Assembly: GCF_000425445.1 (NCBI RefSeq)
Contig: NZ_KE384377.1
Coordinates: 986,070-1,050,069 of the forward strand
Length of the DNA: 64,000 nucleotides
Direction of reading: 5' to 3'
Source of the DNA: Flavobacterium denitrificans DSM 15936
GTDB lineage: Bacteria > Bacteroidota > Bacteroidia > Flavobacteriales > Flavobacteriaceae
Numbering within the stretch: the first letter of the stretch is position 1; each line of letters opens with the position of its first letter. Positions 26,812-35,759 of the stretch are shown here, piece after piece. The position numbers and the translations under genes were made by a program. Below the pieces are notes generated by a model. That model searched no databases and was not told where the DNA came from. It worked only from the letters and a program-made list of their open reading frames with translations.

Positions 26812-28164
26812 ATGAAGATTATGAAAGCAAAAAATATATTGAAATATCTAGCCCTGATAATAATTTCATTGCATTTTACAGGTTGTAGCAGTACTGATGC
26901 TGAACAAAAATTTGAACAGACGCCAACAGAAAGATTAAACGCACAAAAAAAAGAATTAAGCGATGTCTTGCTAACTTCTGAGTACGGATGGAAAGCGGTT
27001 TATTTTACAGATAACACCATTTTGGGCGGTTATACGCACTTATTCAAATTTGCCGCTGACGGAACAGTACAAATGGCTTCGGATTTTGACAATGATACTA
27101 AAACGTATAAAAGCGAATATGCTATACAATTAGGAAGTACTGTAAGCTTAACTTTTACAACGAGAAATAGAATTCATCTTTTATCAGATTCAGATAGCTA
27201 TCCTATCGATGTATTACGTGGAAAAGGATATTTAGGCGATTTCCAATTTCTGTATTATGGTCAAGAAAATGGCGAAATCATTTTTAAAACAAATAGAACG
27301 GTTCAAGAACTTCGTTTTGTAAAAGCAACTGCAGCGGATTGGGAAAATCTTCCAAAGCATATGGATATGGAACAAAATGTTATTGGTTCTGATGCTCGTC
27401 CGTTATTTAGATTGTTGGAAACGAATGATGGAACAACAAAACATCAATTTGATTTTAGTTTTGCTGAAGTTACTCGTTTTGCAGAAGCAAATTCTATTGA
27501 AGCGGGTTATTCACAAAGTTATGATATGGGAATTGCATATACACCAACAGGTATTATCGTAAGTCCTGCAGTTGTTGTAAAAGATCAAAAATTAACATCT
27601 TTTATTTATGATGATGCTACTGGAAGTTTTACTGCCACGGGTACAAATGGAGTAAGTGCTGTTATTAAATACACAGAAAAGCCTTTAGTGTTGACAGATG
27701 ATTATAAAATACTTCTTAAAGGAAAACCTTTTGCAGCATTTGGCTATTATCCGGATGATTATACCGCCGATGCGCCAACAAATTCAAAATTATTCCTTGC
27801 TGAAATTGAAAAGATTAATGCAGCATTGCCTGCAGGTCAATATGTTGCTTCTGTTCAACTATATTTTAATCATTCTCTAGGTACATTTATCTACTATACG
27901 TTTGTAGGTAGAGGTGCTTTACAACATTATGTTGATGTTGTGGAAGATCCGGTTGGCAAAAAAATCATTTTGAAACATAAATCTTGGAATGGAAACACAA
28001 CTGTTGCAACGCCAGCATTTTTAGCAGGTTTTGATAAAAACTTAATGGATCCAAATGGACTTTATGTAAAAAAGGAAAGTTTTAAATTATTTTACAACAA
28101 TACAGTTTACACCTTTACAAGTTCGTCAAGCCCTTTTAGAATGACGACTTGGCAACTTAATTAG
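26812..28164 (+). CDS. DUF4302 lipoprotein
   Basis: A protein of about 450 residues with lipobox LHFTGC and the DUF4302 opening QTPTERLNAQKKELSDVLLT..YGWKAVYF. The body is beta-rich. DUF4302 proteins are uncharacterised surface lipoproteins of SusC/SusD loci. The gene starts 3 bases after the metallohydrolase gene and is the last of the operon, which ends in an intrinsic terminator. An ATG at 26812 and one at 26821 are both possible starts. Confidence 0.85.
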   Translation: MKIMKAKNILKYLALIIISLHFTGCSSTDAEQKFEQTPTERLNAQKKELSDVLLTSEYGWKAVYFTDNTILGGYTHLFKFAADGTVQMASDFDNDTKTYKSEYAIQLGSTVSLTFTTRNRIHLLSDSDSYPIDVLRGKGYLGDFQFLYYGQENGEIIFKTNRTVQELRFVKATAADWENLPKHMDMEQNVIGSDARPLFRLLETNDGTTKHQFDFSFAEVTRFAEANSIEAGYSQSYDMGIAYTPTGIIVSPAVVVKDQKLTSFIYDDATGSFTATGTNGVSAVIKYTEKPLVLTDDYKILLKGKPFAAFGYYPDDYTADAPTNSKLFLAEIEKINAALPAGQYVASVQLYFNHSLGTFIYYTFVGRGALQHYVDVVEDPVGKKIILKHKSWNGNTTVATPAFLAGFDKNLMDPNGLYVKKESFKLFYNNTVYTFTSSSSPFRMTTWQLN

Positions 28165-28192
28165 TTTTTAGTTTTGTTTTTAATTTTGGAGG

Positions 28193-28224
28193 AAAAGCAA
28201 CTCATTTTATGAGTTGCTTTTTTT
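28193..28224 (+). terminator. Intrinsic terminator of the SusCD locus
   Basis: The stem AAAAGCAACTCAT / ATGAGTTGCTTTT has a TTT loop and a T-run, 28 bases after the DUF4302 gene. Confidence 0.85.
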
Positions 28225-28287
28225 CTTGTTTAGGAAGATTATATGCCATTTTTTGCACTCCAAATTTTATTAAACGCCCAAATAATC

Positions 28288-28295
28288 TATATTTG
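28288..28295 (+). promoter_or_regulatory. Predicted -7 element of fabG
   Basis: TATATTTG matches TAnnTTTG, 31 bases before the ATG at 28327. It overlaps the longer upstream frame, supporting the later start. Confidence 0.5.
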
Positions 28296-28326
28296 TAATT
28301 CAAAAAATAAAAACGAATACCTTAAT

Positions 28327-29073
28327 ATGAAATTACTAGAAGGAAAAGTAGCAATCATTACGGGCGCTAGCCGCGGAATCGGGAAAGGAATTGCAGAAGT
28401 TTTTGCTAAACACGGCGCAAACGTAGCATTTACATATAGTTCATCTGCTGCATCTGCAGAAGCTCTTGAGGCTGAATTGAATAGTTTAGGAGTTAAAGCT
28501 AAAGGTTATCAATCTAACGCTGCTGATTTTAACGAAGCGCAAGCTTTTGTTGACGCTGTTTTGGCAGATTTTGGAACAGTTGATATTTTGATCAACAACG
28601 CCGGAATTACGAAAGACAACTTATTAATGCGTATGTCTGAAGCTGATTTCGACCAAGTTATTGATGTTAACTTAAAGTCGGTTTTTAATATGACAAAAGC
28701 AATTCAAAAAACATTCTTGAAACAACGTGCTGGTTCTATTATCAATATTAGTTCTGTTGTAGGTGTTTCTGGAAATGCTGGTCAAACTAACTATGCAGCT
28801 TCTAAGGCGGGTGCAATTGGTTTCACAAAATCTGTAGCACTTGAATTAGGTTCTCGTAATATCCGTTGCAACGCAATCGCTCCTGGTTTCATCGAAACTG
28901 AAATGACTGCAAAATTACCTGAAGACGTAGTAAAAGGATGGAGAGACGGAATTCCGTTGAAACGTGGAGGAACTACAGAAGATGTTGCAAATGCTTGTCT
29001 TTTCTTAGCTTCAGATATGAGTGCTTACGTTACAGGACAAGTTCTTAACGTTTGTGGAGGAATGCTTACCTAA
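28327..29073 (+). CDS. fabG: 3-oxoacyl-[acyl-carrier-protein] reductase
   Basis: A 248-residue short-chain dehydrogenase that performs the NADPH-dependent ketoreduction step of fatty-acid elongation. The cofactor loop TGASRGIGKGIAEVF, the NNAGITKDNLLMRM block (typical of FabG), and the Ser-Tyr-Lys set in SSVVGVSGNAGQTNYAASKAG are all present, as is the C-terminal YVTGQVLNVCGGM. The frame extends upstream to 28243, but that part would contain the promoter motif and is not FabG-like. Confidence 0.94.
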   Translation: MKLLEGKVAIITGASRGIGKGIAEVFAKHGANVAFTYSSSAASAEALEAELNSLGVKAKGYQSNAADFNEAQAFVDAVLADFGTVDILINNAGITKDNLLMRMSEADFDQVIDVNLKSVFNMTKAIQKTFLKQRAGSIINISSVVGVSGNAGQTNYAASKAGAIGFTKSVALELGSRNIRCNAIAPGFIETEMTAKLPEDVVKGWRDGIPLKRGGTTEDVANACLFLASDMSAYVTGQVLNVCGGMLT

Positions 29074-29193
29074 GATTCTAAGTTGTTATCCCGAAGCTTC
29101 GGGACTGAGGGGCTAAGTTTTTTAATCTGACTCTGGAACAGAACACAATTTTTAATCTGATCACTGCAAACTGATACTGAATACTAAAACTAT

Positions 29194-31221
29194 ATGACTA
29201 CAAACTCGATTTTATTATTATTGCTTTCTTTAGTAATAGCTGGTGGTTTGTCGTATTTTCAATATTTTTTTAAAGCCAAAACCAAATCAAATCTGATTTG
29301 GTTTTTGGCTTTTTTGCGTTTTTTAGCCATTTTTGGATTATTAGTTTTACTGATAAATCCAATAATTTCCAAAAGTTCGCTTGAAGTTATAAAAACGCCT
29401 TTGGCAATTGCCGTTGATAATTCAAGCTCGATTGAAGCTTTGAAATCAGATAAAAAAGCAGTTGAATTATATCAAAAATTAATTTCAAATCCAGCTCTTA
29501 AAGAGAAATTTGAAATTCAGTCGTATCAATTTGATGCTGATTTTAAGTCTTCAGATAAATTTGATTTTAAAGGAAAACAAACCAATCTTGATGAAGTTGC
29601 CAAAAATCTAAAAAGCATCAACAAAAACCTGACTTTCCCAACGGTTATTATTACTGACGGAAATCAAACTACAGGAAACGATTATGTATATCGATTTGAT
29701 CCTGTCAATAAAGTTTATCCTTTGGTTGTGGGAGATACAACTACTTTTTTTGATTTAAAAATCAATCAGCTAAATGTAAATAAATACGCTTTTCATAAAA
29801 ATAAATTTCCGGTCGAAGTTTTTCTTCAATATTCTGGAGATAAACCAGCAACTGCTGATTTCACTATTTCGCAAGGAAATTCGGTTGTAGCAAAAGAGAA
29901 ATTTTCCTTTTCGCCATCTAAAAAAACAGCGTCTTTGAATTTGCTTTTGCCAGCAGATAAAGTTGGGTTGCAGATTTTCAGAGCATCAATTTCTTCTAGT
30001 ACAAAAGAGAAAAACAGTTACAATAATATTAAGAATTTTGCAGTCGAAATTATTGATCAAAAATCGACAATTGCAATTGTTTCGGCTATAAATCATCCTG
30101 ATATCGCAGCTTTGAAACGTTCAATTGAAGTTAATGCGCAACGTAAAGTAATTTTGGTTAAGCCAAACGATATTAATCAGTTGCAAGAAGCTTCGGTTTT
30201 GGTTTTGTATCAGCCAAACGCATCGTTTAAAGCCGTTTTTGATAACAATAAAAATGCAGGAAGAAACACGTTTATTATTACAGGAAACAACACCGATTTC
30301 AATTTTTTAAATCAGCAACAAAATAATCTTGTTTTTAAAATGAGCGGACAGGTAGAAGATTATTTATCTGAATTTCAATCTCAGTTTAATTTGTTTGCCA
30401 TTGATGATATCGGTTTTGAAAATTTTCCGCCCTTGCAAAACGCTTTCGGGACAATTTCAACTAACGGAAATGTTTCTGTTTTGCTATCTTCAAGAATCAG
30501 AAATGTTTCGACAAATGCTCCTTTATTGGCTTTCGCCGAAAATCAAGGAAAAAGAACCGCTTTCCTTTTAGGAGAAAACAGCTGGAAATGGCGCTTGCAA
30601 AGTCATATTGACAATCAGTCATTTGAAAAATACGATGTTTTTATAGATAAGATCATTCAGTTTTTGGCAACTTCGGCTTCAAAAAAATCTTTGGTTGTAA
30701 CACATGAAAGTTTTTATAATTCAGGAGATGAACTTATTATCAATGCTCAGTATTTCAATAAAAACTACGAGTTTGACGAAAAAGCAAGATTGACAATTTC
30801 GGTTACCAATGCCGAAACGAAGCAAAGCAAAAACTATGATTTATTAAAAGGAAATAATTCCTATTCTGTAAATCTTGACGGATTAACTGCCGGAAAATAC
30901 AATTTTACAGTAAAAGAAGTAAATTCAAATACTTCGTATTCAAGTCATTTCGAAATCTTAGATTTTGATATCGAAAAACAATTCGTAAATCCTGACGTTT
31001 TAAAACTAAAGCAATTGGCGTTGCAAACAAACGGAAAAGCTTTCTTTGAAAATCAAGCGGATGATTTGATCAATACGCTTTTGGAAAACAAAGAATACAA
31101 ATCAATCGAGAAAAATATTTCAACTAAAACTCCAATAATTGATTGGGTTTGGTTATTGATTTTAATTGCTGCTTTATTGACAACAGAATGGTTTGTTAGA
31201 AAGTATAATGGGTTGCTTTAA
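29194..31221 (+). CDS. Large membrane protein with VWA-like extracytoplasmic region
   Basis: A 675-residue protein with two N-terminal hydrophobic segments (residues 4-22 and 35-58) and one at the C-terminus (WVWLLILIAALLTTEWFV). The region PLAIAVDNSSSIEAL..FPTVIITDGNQTTGNDY resembles a von Willebrand A-type fold with a partial metal-site DxSxS. The layout matches BatA-like or glutamine-amidotransferase-like membrane proteins of Bacteroidota whose role is unknown. No bat or moxR genes are adjacent, so I do not assign a pathway. Confidence 0.7.
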   Translation: MTTNSILLLLLSLVIAGGLSYFQYFFKAKTKSNLIWFLAFLRFLAIFGLLVLLINPIISKSSLEVIKTPLAIAVDNSSSIEALKSDKKAVELYQKLISNPALKEKFEIQSYQFDADFKSSDKFDFKGKQTNLDEVAKNLKSINKNLTFPTVIITDGNQTTGNDYVYRFDPVNKVYPLVVGDTTTFFDLKINQLNVNKYAFHKNKFPVEVFLQYSGDKPATADFTISQGNSVVAKEKFSFSPSKKTASLNLLLPADKVGLQIFRASISSSTKEKNSYNNIKNFAVEIIDQKSTIAIVSAINHPDIAALKRSIEVNAQRKVILVKPNDINQLQEASVLVLYQPNASFKAVFDNNKNAGRNTFIITGNNTDFNFLNQQQNNLVFKMSGQVEDYLSEFQSQFNLFAIDDIGFENFPPLQNAFGTISTNGNVSVLLSSRIRNVSTNAPLLAFAENQGKRTAFLLGENSWKWRLQSHIDNQSFEKYDVFIDKIIQFLATSASKKSLVVTHESFYNSGDELIINAQYFNKNYEFDEKARLTISVTNAETKQSKNYDLLKGNNSYSVNLDGLTAGKYNFTVKEVNSNTSYSSHFEILDFDIEKQFVNPDVLKLKQLALQTNGKAFFENQADDLINTLLENKEYKSIEKNISTKTPIIDWVWLLILIAALLTTEWFVRKYNGLL

Positions 31222-31258
31222 TCGTTTTTTTGTTTTTATGCTTTAATATTGTCTATTT

Positions 31259-32287
31259 ATGAGGGACTTTTTTTTATTCTTATGTTTTGTTTTTGGCTTT
31301 CAATCTTTTTCTCAAAATGTAATTGAATTAAAGTCTGATGAAAAAGTTGAGCCTGAAATTATAGGGACATATTTAAAAGGCTCAAATTTGTATGTGTTGA
31401 ATTTTGAGTATTTAGACAGTGACAATAGATTTTATTTTCTTTATAAAATTGATTTGGAAAGCAAAAAGGTTTTAAATAAAATAAAAATCAATCAAGGCAA
31501 AATTTATAAAGAGCCGTATTTTAAAGAATTTAATGATTCGCTATGTATTTTTAACAGAAGTACTTTTGATGAATTTGCTGGATATTTCATTTTTGATTTC
31601 GATTTGAATACCCAGAAATATTTACAAGATTCAAATATTGCTGAATATGCAAAGTCGAATAAAATTCTATTTTTTAATGATTTTAAAAATGAACTTATAT
31701 ATTTAGACGGAAAACCTATAAAAAAAGAAAAAGGTTTTGCTTATTTGTCTTTAGAGGATAAAAGCCTTTATTTTTTTGAGCCATCTTATCAAACAAAGAA
31801 TGTTTCTTTTAACAAAGTTAATTTAGAGACTAATTTAAAGAAGGTTTACACTTTTAAGGAGTTGCCTAATTATGAAAATGATTTTACGCAGTATAATAAA
31901 TTTAGAAATAATAGTAATTTTTTCGCTTCACAGAATTATATATTTGTTACACCTGAGCTGGGGCAAGCTGTTAACCTAGGGAATTTTTATGTTTTGAAGT
32001 TTAATAAGACAGATGCAAGTCTTGTTAATATTGAAATTCCGAAAATAGAGAATCTCATTGAGTGTGATAAAATAAAAATCTTTTTAGATGTGCAGTATGC
32101 TATTGCAAGTGGTGGCAAAAAGGATTTAATACAATTTGGTGTTGATAAAAATCAAACTTTTTGTATATGTAAATCAAAGATGATTGAAGAGCGTTTTTAT
32201 TATCATTACATTAGGAATTACAAGCAAAAGAATATTTATATCGGAAATGATTACCAAACAAAGTCTACTAAGGTTTACTTTGATTGA
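31259..32287 (+). CDS. Secreted protein of unknown function
   Basis: A 342-residue protein with a clear signal peptide (FFLFLCFVFGFQSFSQ, cleavage after SFS or FSQ). The mature part is rich in alternating hydrophobic and charged strands (LYVLNFEYLDSDNRFYFLYKIDL, AGYFIFDFDLNTQ), which suggests a beta-sandwich or propeller. There is no lipobox or T9SS C-terminal domain that I can see. I do not recognise the family. It stands between the VWA-like gene and a LysR gene. Confidence 0.65.
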   Translation: MRDFFLFLCFVFGFQSFSQNVIELKSDEKVEPEIIGTYLKGSNLYVLNFEYLDSDNRFYFLYKIDLESKKVLNKIKINQGKIYKEPYFKEFNDSLCIFNRSTFDEFAGYFIFDFDLNTQKYLQDSNIAEYAKSNKILFFNDFKNELIYLDGKPIKKEKGFAYLSLEDKSLYFFEPSYQTKNVSFNKVNLETNLKKVYTFKELPNYENDFTQYNKFRNNSNFFASQNYIFVTPELGQAVNLGNFYVLKFNKTDASLVNIEIPKIENLIECDKIKIFLDVQYAIASGGKKDLIQFGVDKNQTFCICKSKMIEERFYYHYIRNYKQKNIYIGNDYQTKSTKVYFD

Positions 32288-32307
32288 AACGAGTAATTTG
32301 AGACAAT

Positions 32308-33204
32308 ATGGATTTCAGACTAAAAGTATTTTACACCGTTGCCCTCCGCCTTAATTTTACTAAAGCGGCAACCGAATTGTATATTACACAGCCAGCAGTT
32401 TCAAAACACATTCAAGAACTCGAGGAAACTTATAAAACAAAACTTTTTGAACGAAACGGGTCAAAAATTGCCTTGACTCCAGCTGGGCAAATTCTCTTAA
32501 AACATACAAAAGATATTTTTGAAATTTACCGAGAGATAGATTTTGAAATGAGTTCGTTTATCAGCGAGCGCCAAGGTTTATTACGATTAGGAGCGAGCAC
32601 AACTATTTCACAATATGTTATTTCGCCTGTTTTGGCCCGTTTTCATCAGAAGCAAAAAGATATAAAAGTCAATTTGCTGAATGGAAATACAGAACAAATA
32701 GAAAATGCTTTAATCAATAAAGAAATCGAAATCGGAATTGTTGAAGGACAATCCAAAAATCAGTCGATTAAATACATTCCATTTTTGAAAGATGAATTAG
32801 TTTTGGTTTGCAGCAGCAAAAATCTATTGGCAAAACAAAATGAGATTTCAGTAACCGATTTAAAGTCAATGAAGTTCATAACCAGAGAACGTGGTTCTGG
32901 AACACTAGAGGTTATTGAATTTGCATTGAAAAAAATCAATTTAAAACTTTCTGATTTAAAGATCGAAATGCAATTAGGAAGCACAGAAAGCATAAAGTCG
33001 TATCTTTTAAATTCGGATTGTTTTGCTTTTATGTCGATTCATGCGGTAAGCAATGAGTTGAAAAACAAAGAATTAATTGTGTTGGATGTCGAAAACTTGA
33101 CCATTGAACGCTATTTTTACATCATCACTTTATTAGGAAAATCAGATCCTTTGTCTGAATTGTTTATTCAGAATATTTCAAATTACTATAACTTGAAGTT
33201 ATAA
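32308..33204 (+). CDS. LysR-family transcriptional regulator
   Basis: A 298-residue LysR regulator. The winged helix-turn-helix occupies residues 1-60 (LRLNFTKAATELYITQPAVSKHIQELE) and the effector-binding domain follows from about residue 90. It is followed after 38 bases by a YeiH-type exporter gene in the same direction, a pairing also seen in other bacteria (YeiE/YeiH). The likely role is control of that exporter, perhaps in response to sulfite; this is inferred from context. Confidence 0.9.
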   Translation: MDFRLKVFYTVALRLNFTKAATELYITQPAVSKHIQELEETYKTKLFERNGSKIALTPAGQILLKHTKDIFEIYREIDFEMSSFISERQGLLRLGASTTISQYVISPVLARFHQKQKDIKVNLLNGNTEQIENALINKEIEIGIVEGQSKNQSIKYIPFLKDELVLVCSSKNLLAKQNEISVTDLKSMKFITRERGSGTLEVIEFALKKINLKLSDLKIEMQLGSTESIKSYLLNSDCFAFMSIHAVSNELKNKELIVLDVENLTIERYFYIITLLGKSDPLSELFIQNISNYYNLKL

Positions 33205-33242
33205 CGGATTGTTATTTGCGATTGGCAATTTCCGTTTAATCC

Positions 33243-34244
33243 ATGGAACTTTGCAAAGTAAATATCAATTATATTATTTTGAAAACGCAACAACATCCCG
33301 CTTCGCAATTACTTGAAATTAATCAACCGGTACAGCAATTAATTTTTGGATTAATAATTTTGTTATGCTTGTTATCAATAATTTCACCACCCATTGCATT
33401 ATTACTTGGGGTTATCATGGTAAATGTTTTTGGAAACCCTTTCATGGAATTCAATAACAAAGCAATAACATTTTTATTGCAATTTTCTGTCGTGGGTTTA
33501 GGTTTTGGAATGAATGCTTCTAGCGCAGTTTCAGCTGGGAAAGAGGGGTTTTTGTTGACGGTGTTTTCAATTTTCAGCACTTTAATTTTTGGTTTTCTTT
33601 TGGGAAAATGGCTTAAAAACGAGAAAAAAACTTCACATTTAATTTCATGCGGAACGGCAATTTGTGGTGGAAGCGCAATTGCGGCAATTTCGCCAGTAAT
33701 CAAATCAAACGAAAATCAGACTTCAATTGCTTTGGGTGTCATTTTTATATTGAATTCGGTTGCACTGTTTGTTTTTCCTTTTATTGGACACCAATTAGAT
33801 TTATCACAACAAGATTTTGGTTTATGGTGTGCAATAGCCATTCATGATACTAGTTCTGTAGTTGGCGCTGCTAATAAATATGGCACTGAAGCTTTGCAGG
33901 TGGCAACGACTGTAAAATTAGCCAGAGCATTATGGATTATTCCAATCTCGTTAATTACTGCATTTGTCTTCAAAAACAAAAACTCAAAAATTAAAATCCC
34001 TTATTTTATTGGATTCTTTATTTTGGCGATGTTGCTGAATTCGTATGTTTCAACTGTTTCTGTTTTTGCGCCACATATTGTAAATGTTGCTAAAACTGGA
34101 TTAACTATAACCTTATTTTTAATTGGTGCTACTTTAAATTTCAATACTTTAAAAGCGGTAGGGATAAAGCCTTTATTGCAGGGAATTTTCCTTTGGTTGT
34201 TTATTGCAGTTTTGGCATTAATAGCGATTGTATTTTTAAACTAA
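33243..34244 (+). CDS. YeiH/UPF0324-family putative sulfate/sulfite exporter
   Basis: A membrane protein of about 333 residues with roughly 9-10 hydrophobic helices. Family blocks are visible: PPIALLLGVIMVNVFGNPF, LLQFSVVGLGFGMN, SCGTAICGGSAIAAISPVI and AIHDTSSVVGAA. The family is annotated as putative sulfate exporters. The start is uncertain: the ATG at 33243 gives an extra dozen residues, while a TTG at 33279 (LKTQQHP) matches the expected N-terminus better. It follows a LysR gene. Confidence 0.85.
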   Translation: MELCKVNINYIILKTQQHPASQLLEINQPVQQLIFGLIILLCLLSIISPPIALLLGVIMVNVFGNPFMEFNNKAITFLLQFSVVGLGFGMNASSAVSAGKEGFLLTVFSIFSTLIFGFLLGKWLKNEKKTSHLISCGTAICGGSAIAAISPVIKSNENQTSIALGVIFILNSVALFVFPFIGHQLDLSQQDFGLWCAIAIHDTSSVVGAANKYGTEALQVATTVKLARALWIIPISLITAFVFKNKNSKIKIPYFIGFFILAMLLNSYVSTVSVFAPHIVNVAKTGLTITLFLIGATLNFNTLKAVGIKPLLQGIFLWLFIAVLALIAIVFLN

Positions 34245-34245
34245 A

Positions 34246-34470
34246 TTATTTTGCATTCGAAATTTTGGCAATTGGCTTTCCTGTCATTTTGTATAATTTT
34301 CCTGAAAACAATTTAAGCATGGCTGTTTCAGCATTTAGAGGATCATTAATTTTTAATGTTTGTTTAGTATTTAATATAGTATCGTTGATGTCTTTGAGTT
34401 GTATATCAACTTCTTGTGCAAAAGAAATAGTCGAAACGAAAAGAAAAAAATATAAACTAATAAGGCGCAT
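34246..34470 (-). CDS. Small secreted protein of unknown function
   Basis: A 74-residue protein from the ATG at 34470 with signal peptide LISLYFFLFVSTISFAQ, ending in a Bacteroidota-typical FAQ. The mature part (about 57 residues) has no recognised domain. The predicted promoter motif on the minus strand just upstream supports it as a real gene. Its stop codon is one base from the stop of the convergent exporter gene. Confidence 0.6.
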   Translation of the reverse strand: MRLISLYFFLFVSTISFAQEVDIQLKDINDTILNTKQTLKINDPLNAETAMLKLFSGKLYKMTGKPIAKISNAK

Positions 34471-34491
34471 AGTAAAATGATTTAGTCCAAT

Positions 34492-34499
34492 CAAACTTA
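34492..34499 (-). promoter_or_regulatory. Predicted -7 element of the small secreted protein gene
   Basis: On the minus strand this reads TAAGTTTG (TAnnTTTG), 21 bases before the ATG at 34470. Confidence 0.45.
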
Positions 34500-34592
34500 C
34501 AAAGAAAAAAATGATCTTAAAATGAAATTATGGTACTTATAAGGCTTAAAATAGATAAAAAGTAAAATTAGGACAATCTTATAAGGTATTCT

Positions 34593-34623
34593 TTGAATTA
34601 TCTTTAAATTATCTGTAGATTTG
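34593..34623 (+). promoter_or_regulatory. Promoter of the S1/P1-like gene
   Basis: TTG at 34593-34595, a 20-base spacer and TAGATTTG at 34616-34623 form a complete Flavobacterium-type promoter (TTG-N17-23-TAnnTTTG), 23 bases before the ATG. Confidence 0.65.
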
Positions 34624-34646
34624 CCCCCTCAAAAAACAAAAACAAA

Positions 34647-35645
34647 ATGAAAAATTTCAGAATGAGACCAAGGTTAATTGCCTTATTAGCTTTAATTATT
34701 GGTTTTTTTACTTTATCATGGGGTATTGTAGGCCATGAAAGAATCAACAAAGCAGCTGTAATGGCTTTGCCAAAACAAGTTCAAGTATTCTTTTACAATC
34801 ACATTGATTTTATTACTCAGGAAGCTTCTGTTCCAGATATTCGCAAATATGCTTTAAATTATAAAGATGAAAATGCAAGGCATTATTTTGATATGGAAAA
34901 TTTTGGACCTGCTGATGCCTTTCCTCAGACATTAGAAGAAGCAAAACAAAAATATGATGCTAAATTTTTGAACGATAACGGAATTTTGCCTTGGTATATT
35001 GAGGATATGATGGCAAAGTTGACAAAAGCTTTTAAGGATAAAAATAGAGCAGAAATCTTGTTTCTTGCGGCAGATTTAGGACATTATATTGGAGATGCGC
35101 ACATGCCTCTGCACACTTCTGCAAATCATGACGGACAATTGAGTGATCAGAAAGGAATTCATTCGCTTTGGGAAAGTAGATTACCTGAGTTATATGCAAA
35201 GAACTACAAACTTAATGTTCCTGAAGCGCAATATTATGAAGATGTTCATAAAGCAGTTTGGGCTATGATTAATGATACACATAGTTTGGTTAAGCCTTTA
35301 TTGGATATTGATAAAAAATTGAGAACTTCAACTCCAGAAGATGGAGTGTTTAAAAAAGATGCTGAAGGCAAAATTTTGAAAACCAAATATAATACCGCCG
35401 TTTTCTCTGAAGAATATGCTGAAAAATTGCACAAAGATTTGAATGGAATGGTAGAGAGCCAAATGAGAAAAGCTATCGCGGCAACAGCAAGTTTTTGGTA
35501 CACAGCGTGGGTAAATGCAGGAAAACCTGATTTAAGCACTTTAGATGCACCAGCTGTTACACAAAGAAATTATCCAGCTTTACAAGAAGATTTGAAATTG
35601 TATCAAAAAGGAGATTTATTCGGAATGAAAAATCAAAATGATTAA
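34647..35645 (+). CDS. S1/P1 nuclease-like or zinc-dependent phospholipase C-like secreted enzyme
   Basis: A 332-residue protein with an N-terminal hydrophobic segment (LIALLALIIGFFTLSWG) followed by WGIVGHERINKAAV. The tri-zinc site of the P1-nuclease/phospholipase C superfamily is visible: the N-terminal Trp and GHE, a central Asp, and the block FLAADLGHYIGDAHMPLHTSANHDGQ with several His and Asp ligands. Whether it cleaves nucleic acid or phospholipid cannot be settled. It is preceded by a complete promoter and followed by a terminator. Confidence 0.8.
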   Translation: MKNFRMRPRLIALLALIIGFFTLSWGIVGHERINKAAVMALPKQVQVFFYNHIDFITQEASVPDIRKYALNYKDENARHYFDMENFGPADAFPQTLEEAKQKYDAKFLNDNGILPWYIEDMMAKLTKAFKDKNRAEILFLAADLGHYIGDAHMPLHTSANHDGQLSDQKGIHSLWESRLPELYAKNYKLNVPEAQYYEDVHKAVWAMINDTHSLVKPLLDIDKKLRTSTPEDGVFKKDAEGKILKTKYNTAVFSEEYAEKLHKDLNGMVESQMRKAIAATASFWYTAWVNAGKPDLSTLDAPAVTQRNYPALQEDLKLYQKGDLFGMKNQND

Positions 35646-35707
35646 GACTTTTGCTTCAAGTTTCATGTGCTACGTTTCATGTCGCTTGGATATAAATAAA
35701 AAGAAAG

Positions 35708-35740
35708 CCTCAAGTTCTTGTGAATTTGAGGTTTTTTTTT
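35708..35740 (+). terminator. Intrinsic terminator after the S1/P1-like gene
   Basis: The stem CCTCAAGTTC / GAATTTGAGG has one G-T pair, loop TTGT and nine T residues. Confidence 0.75.
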
Positions 35741-35759
35741 CTTTTTTTTAATGATTTAT

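Noticed and set aside
28243..28326. N-terminal extension of FabG
   Set aside because: The extension contains the promoter motif and does not resemble FabG; the ATG at 28327 gives the standard N-terminus.
34193..34480. A 95-residue plus-strand frame overlapping the exporter end
   Set aside because: It overlaps both the exporter and a minus-strand gene with a signal peptide and promoter motif, and has no recognisable features.
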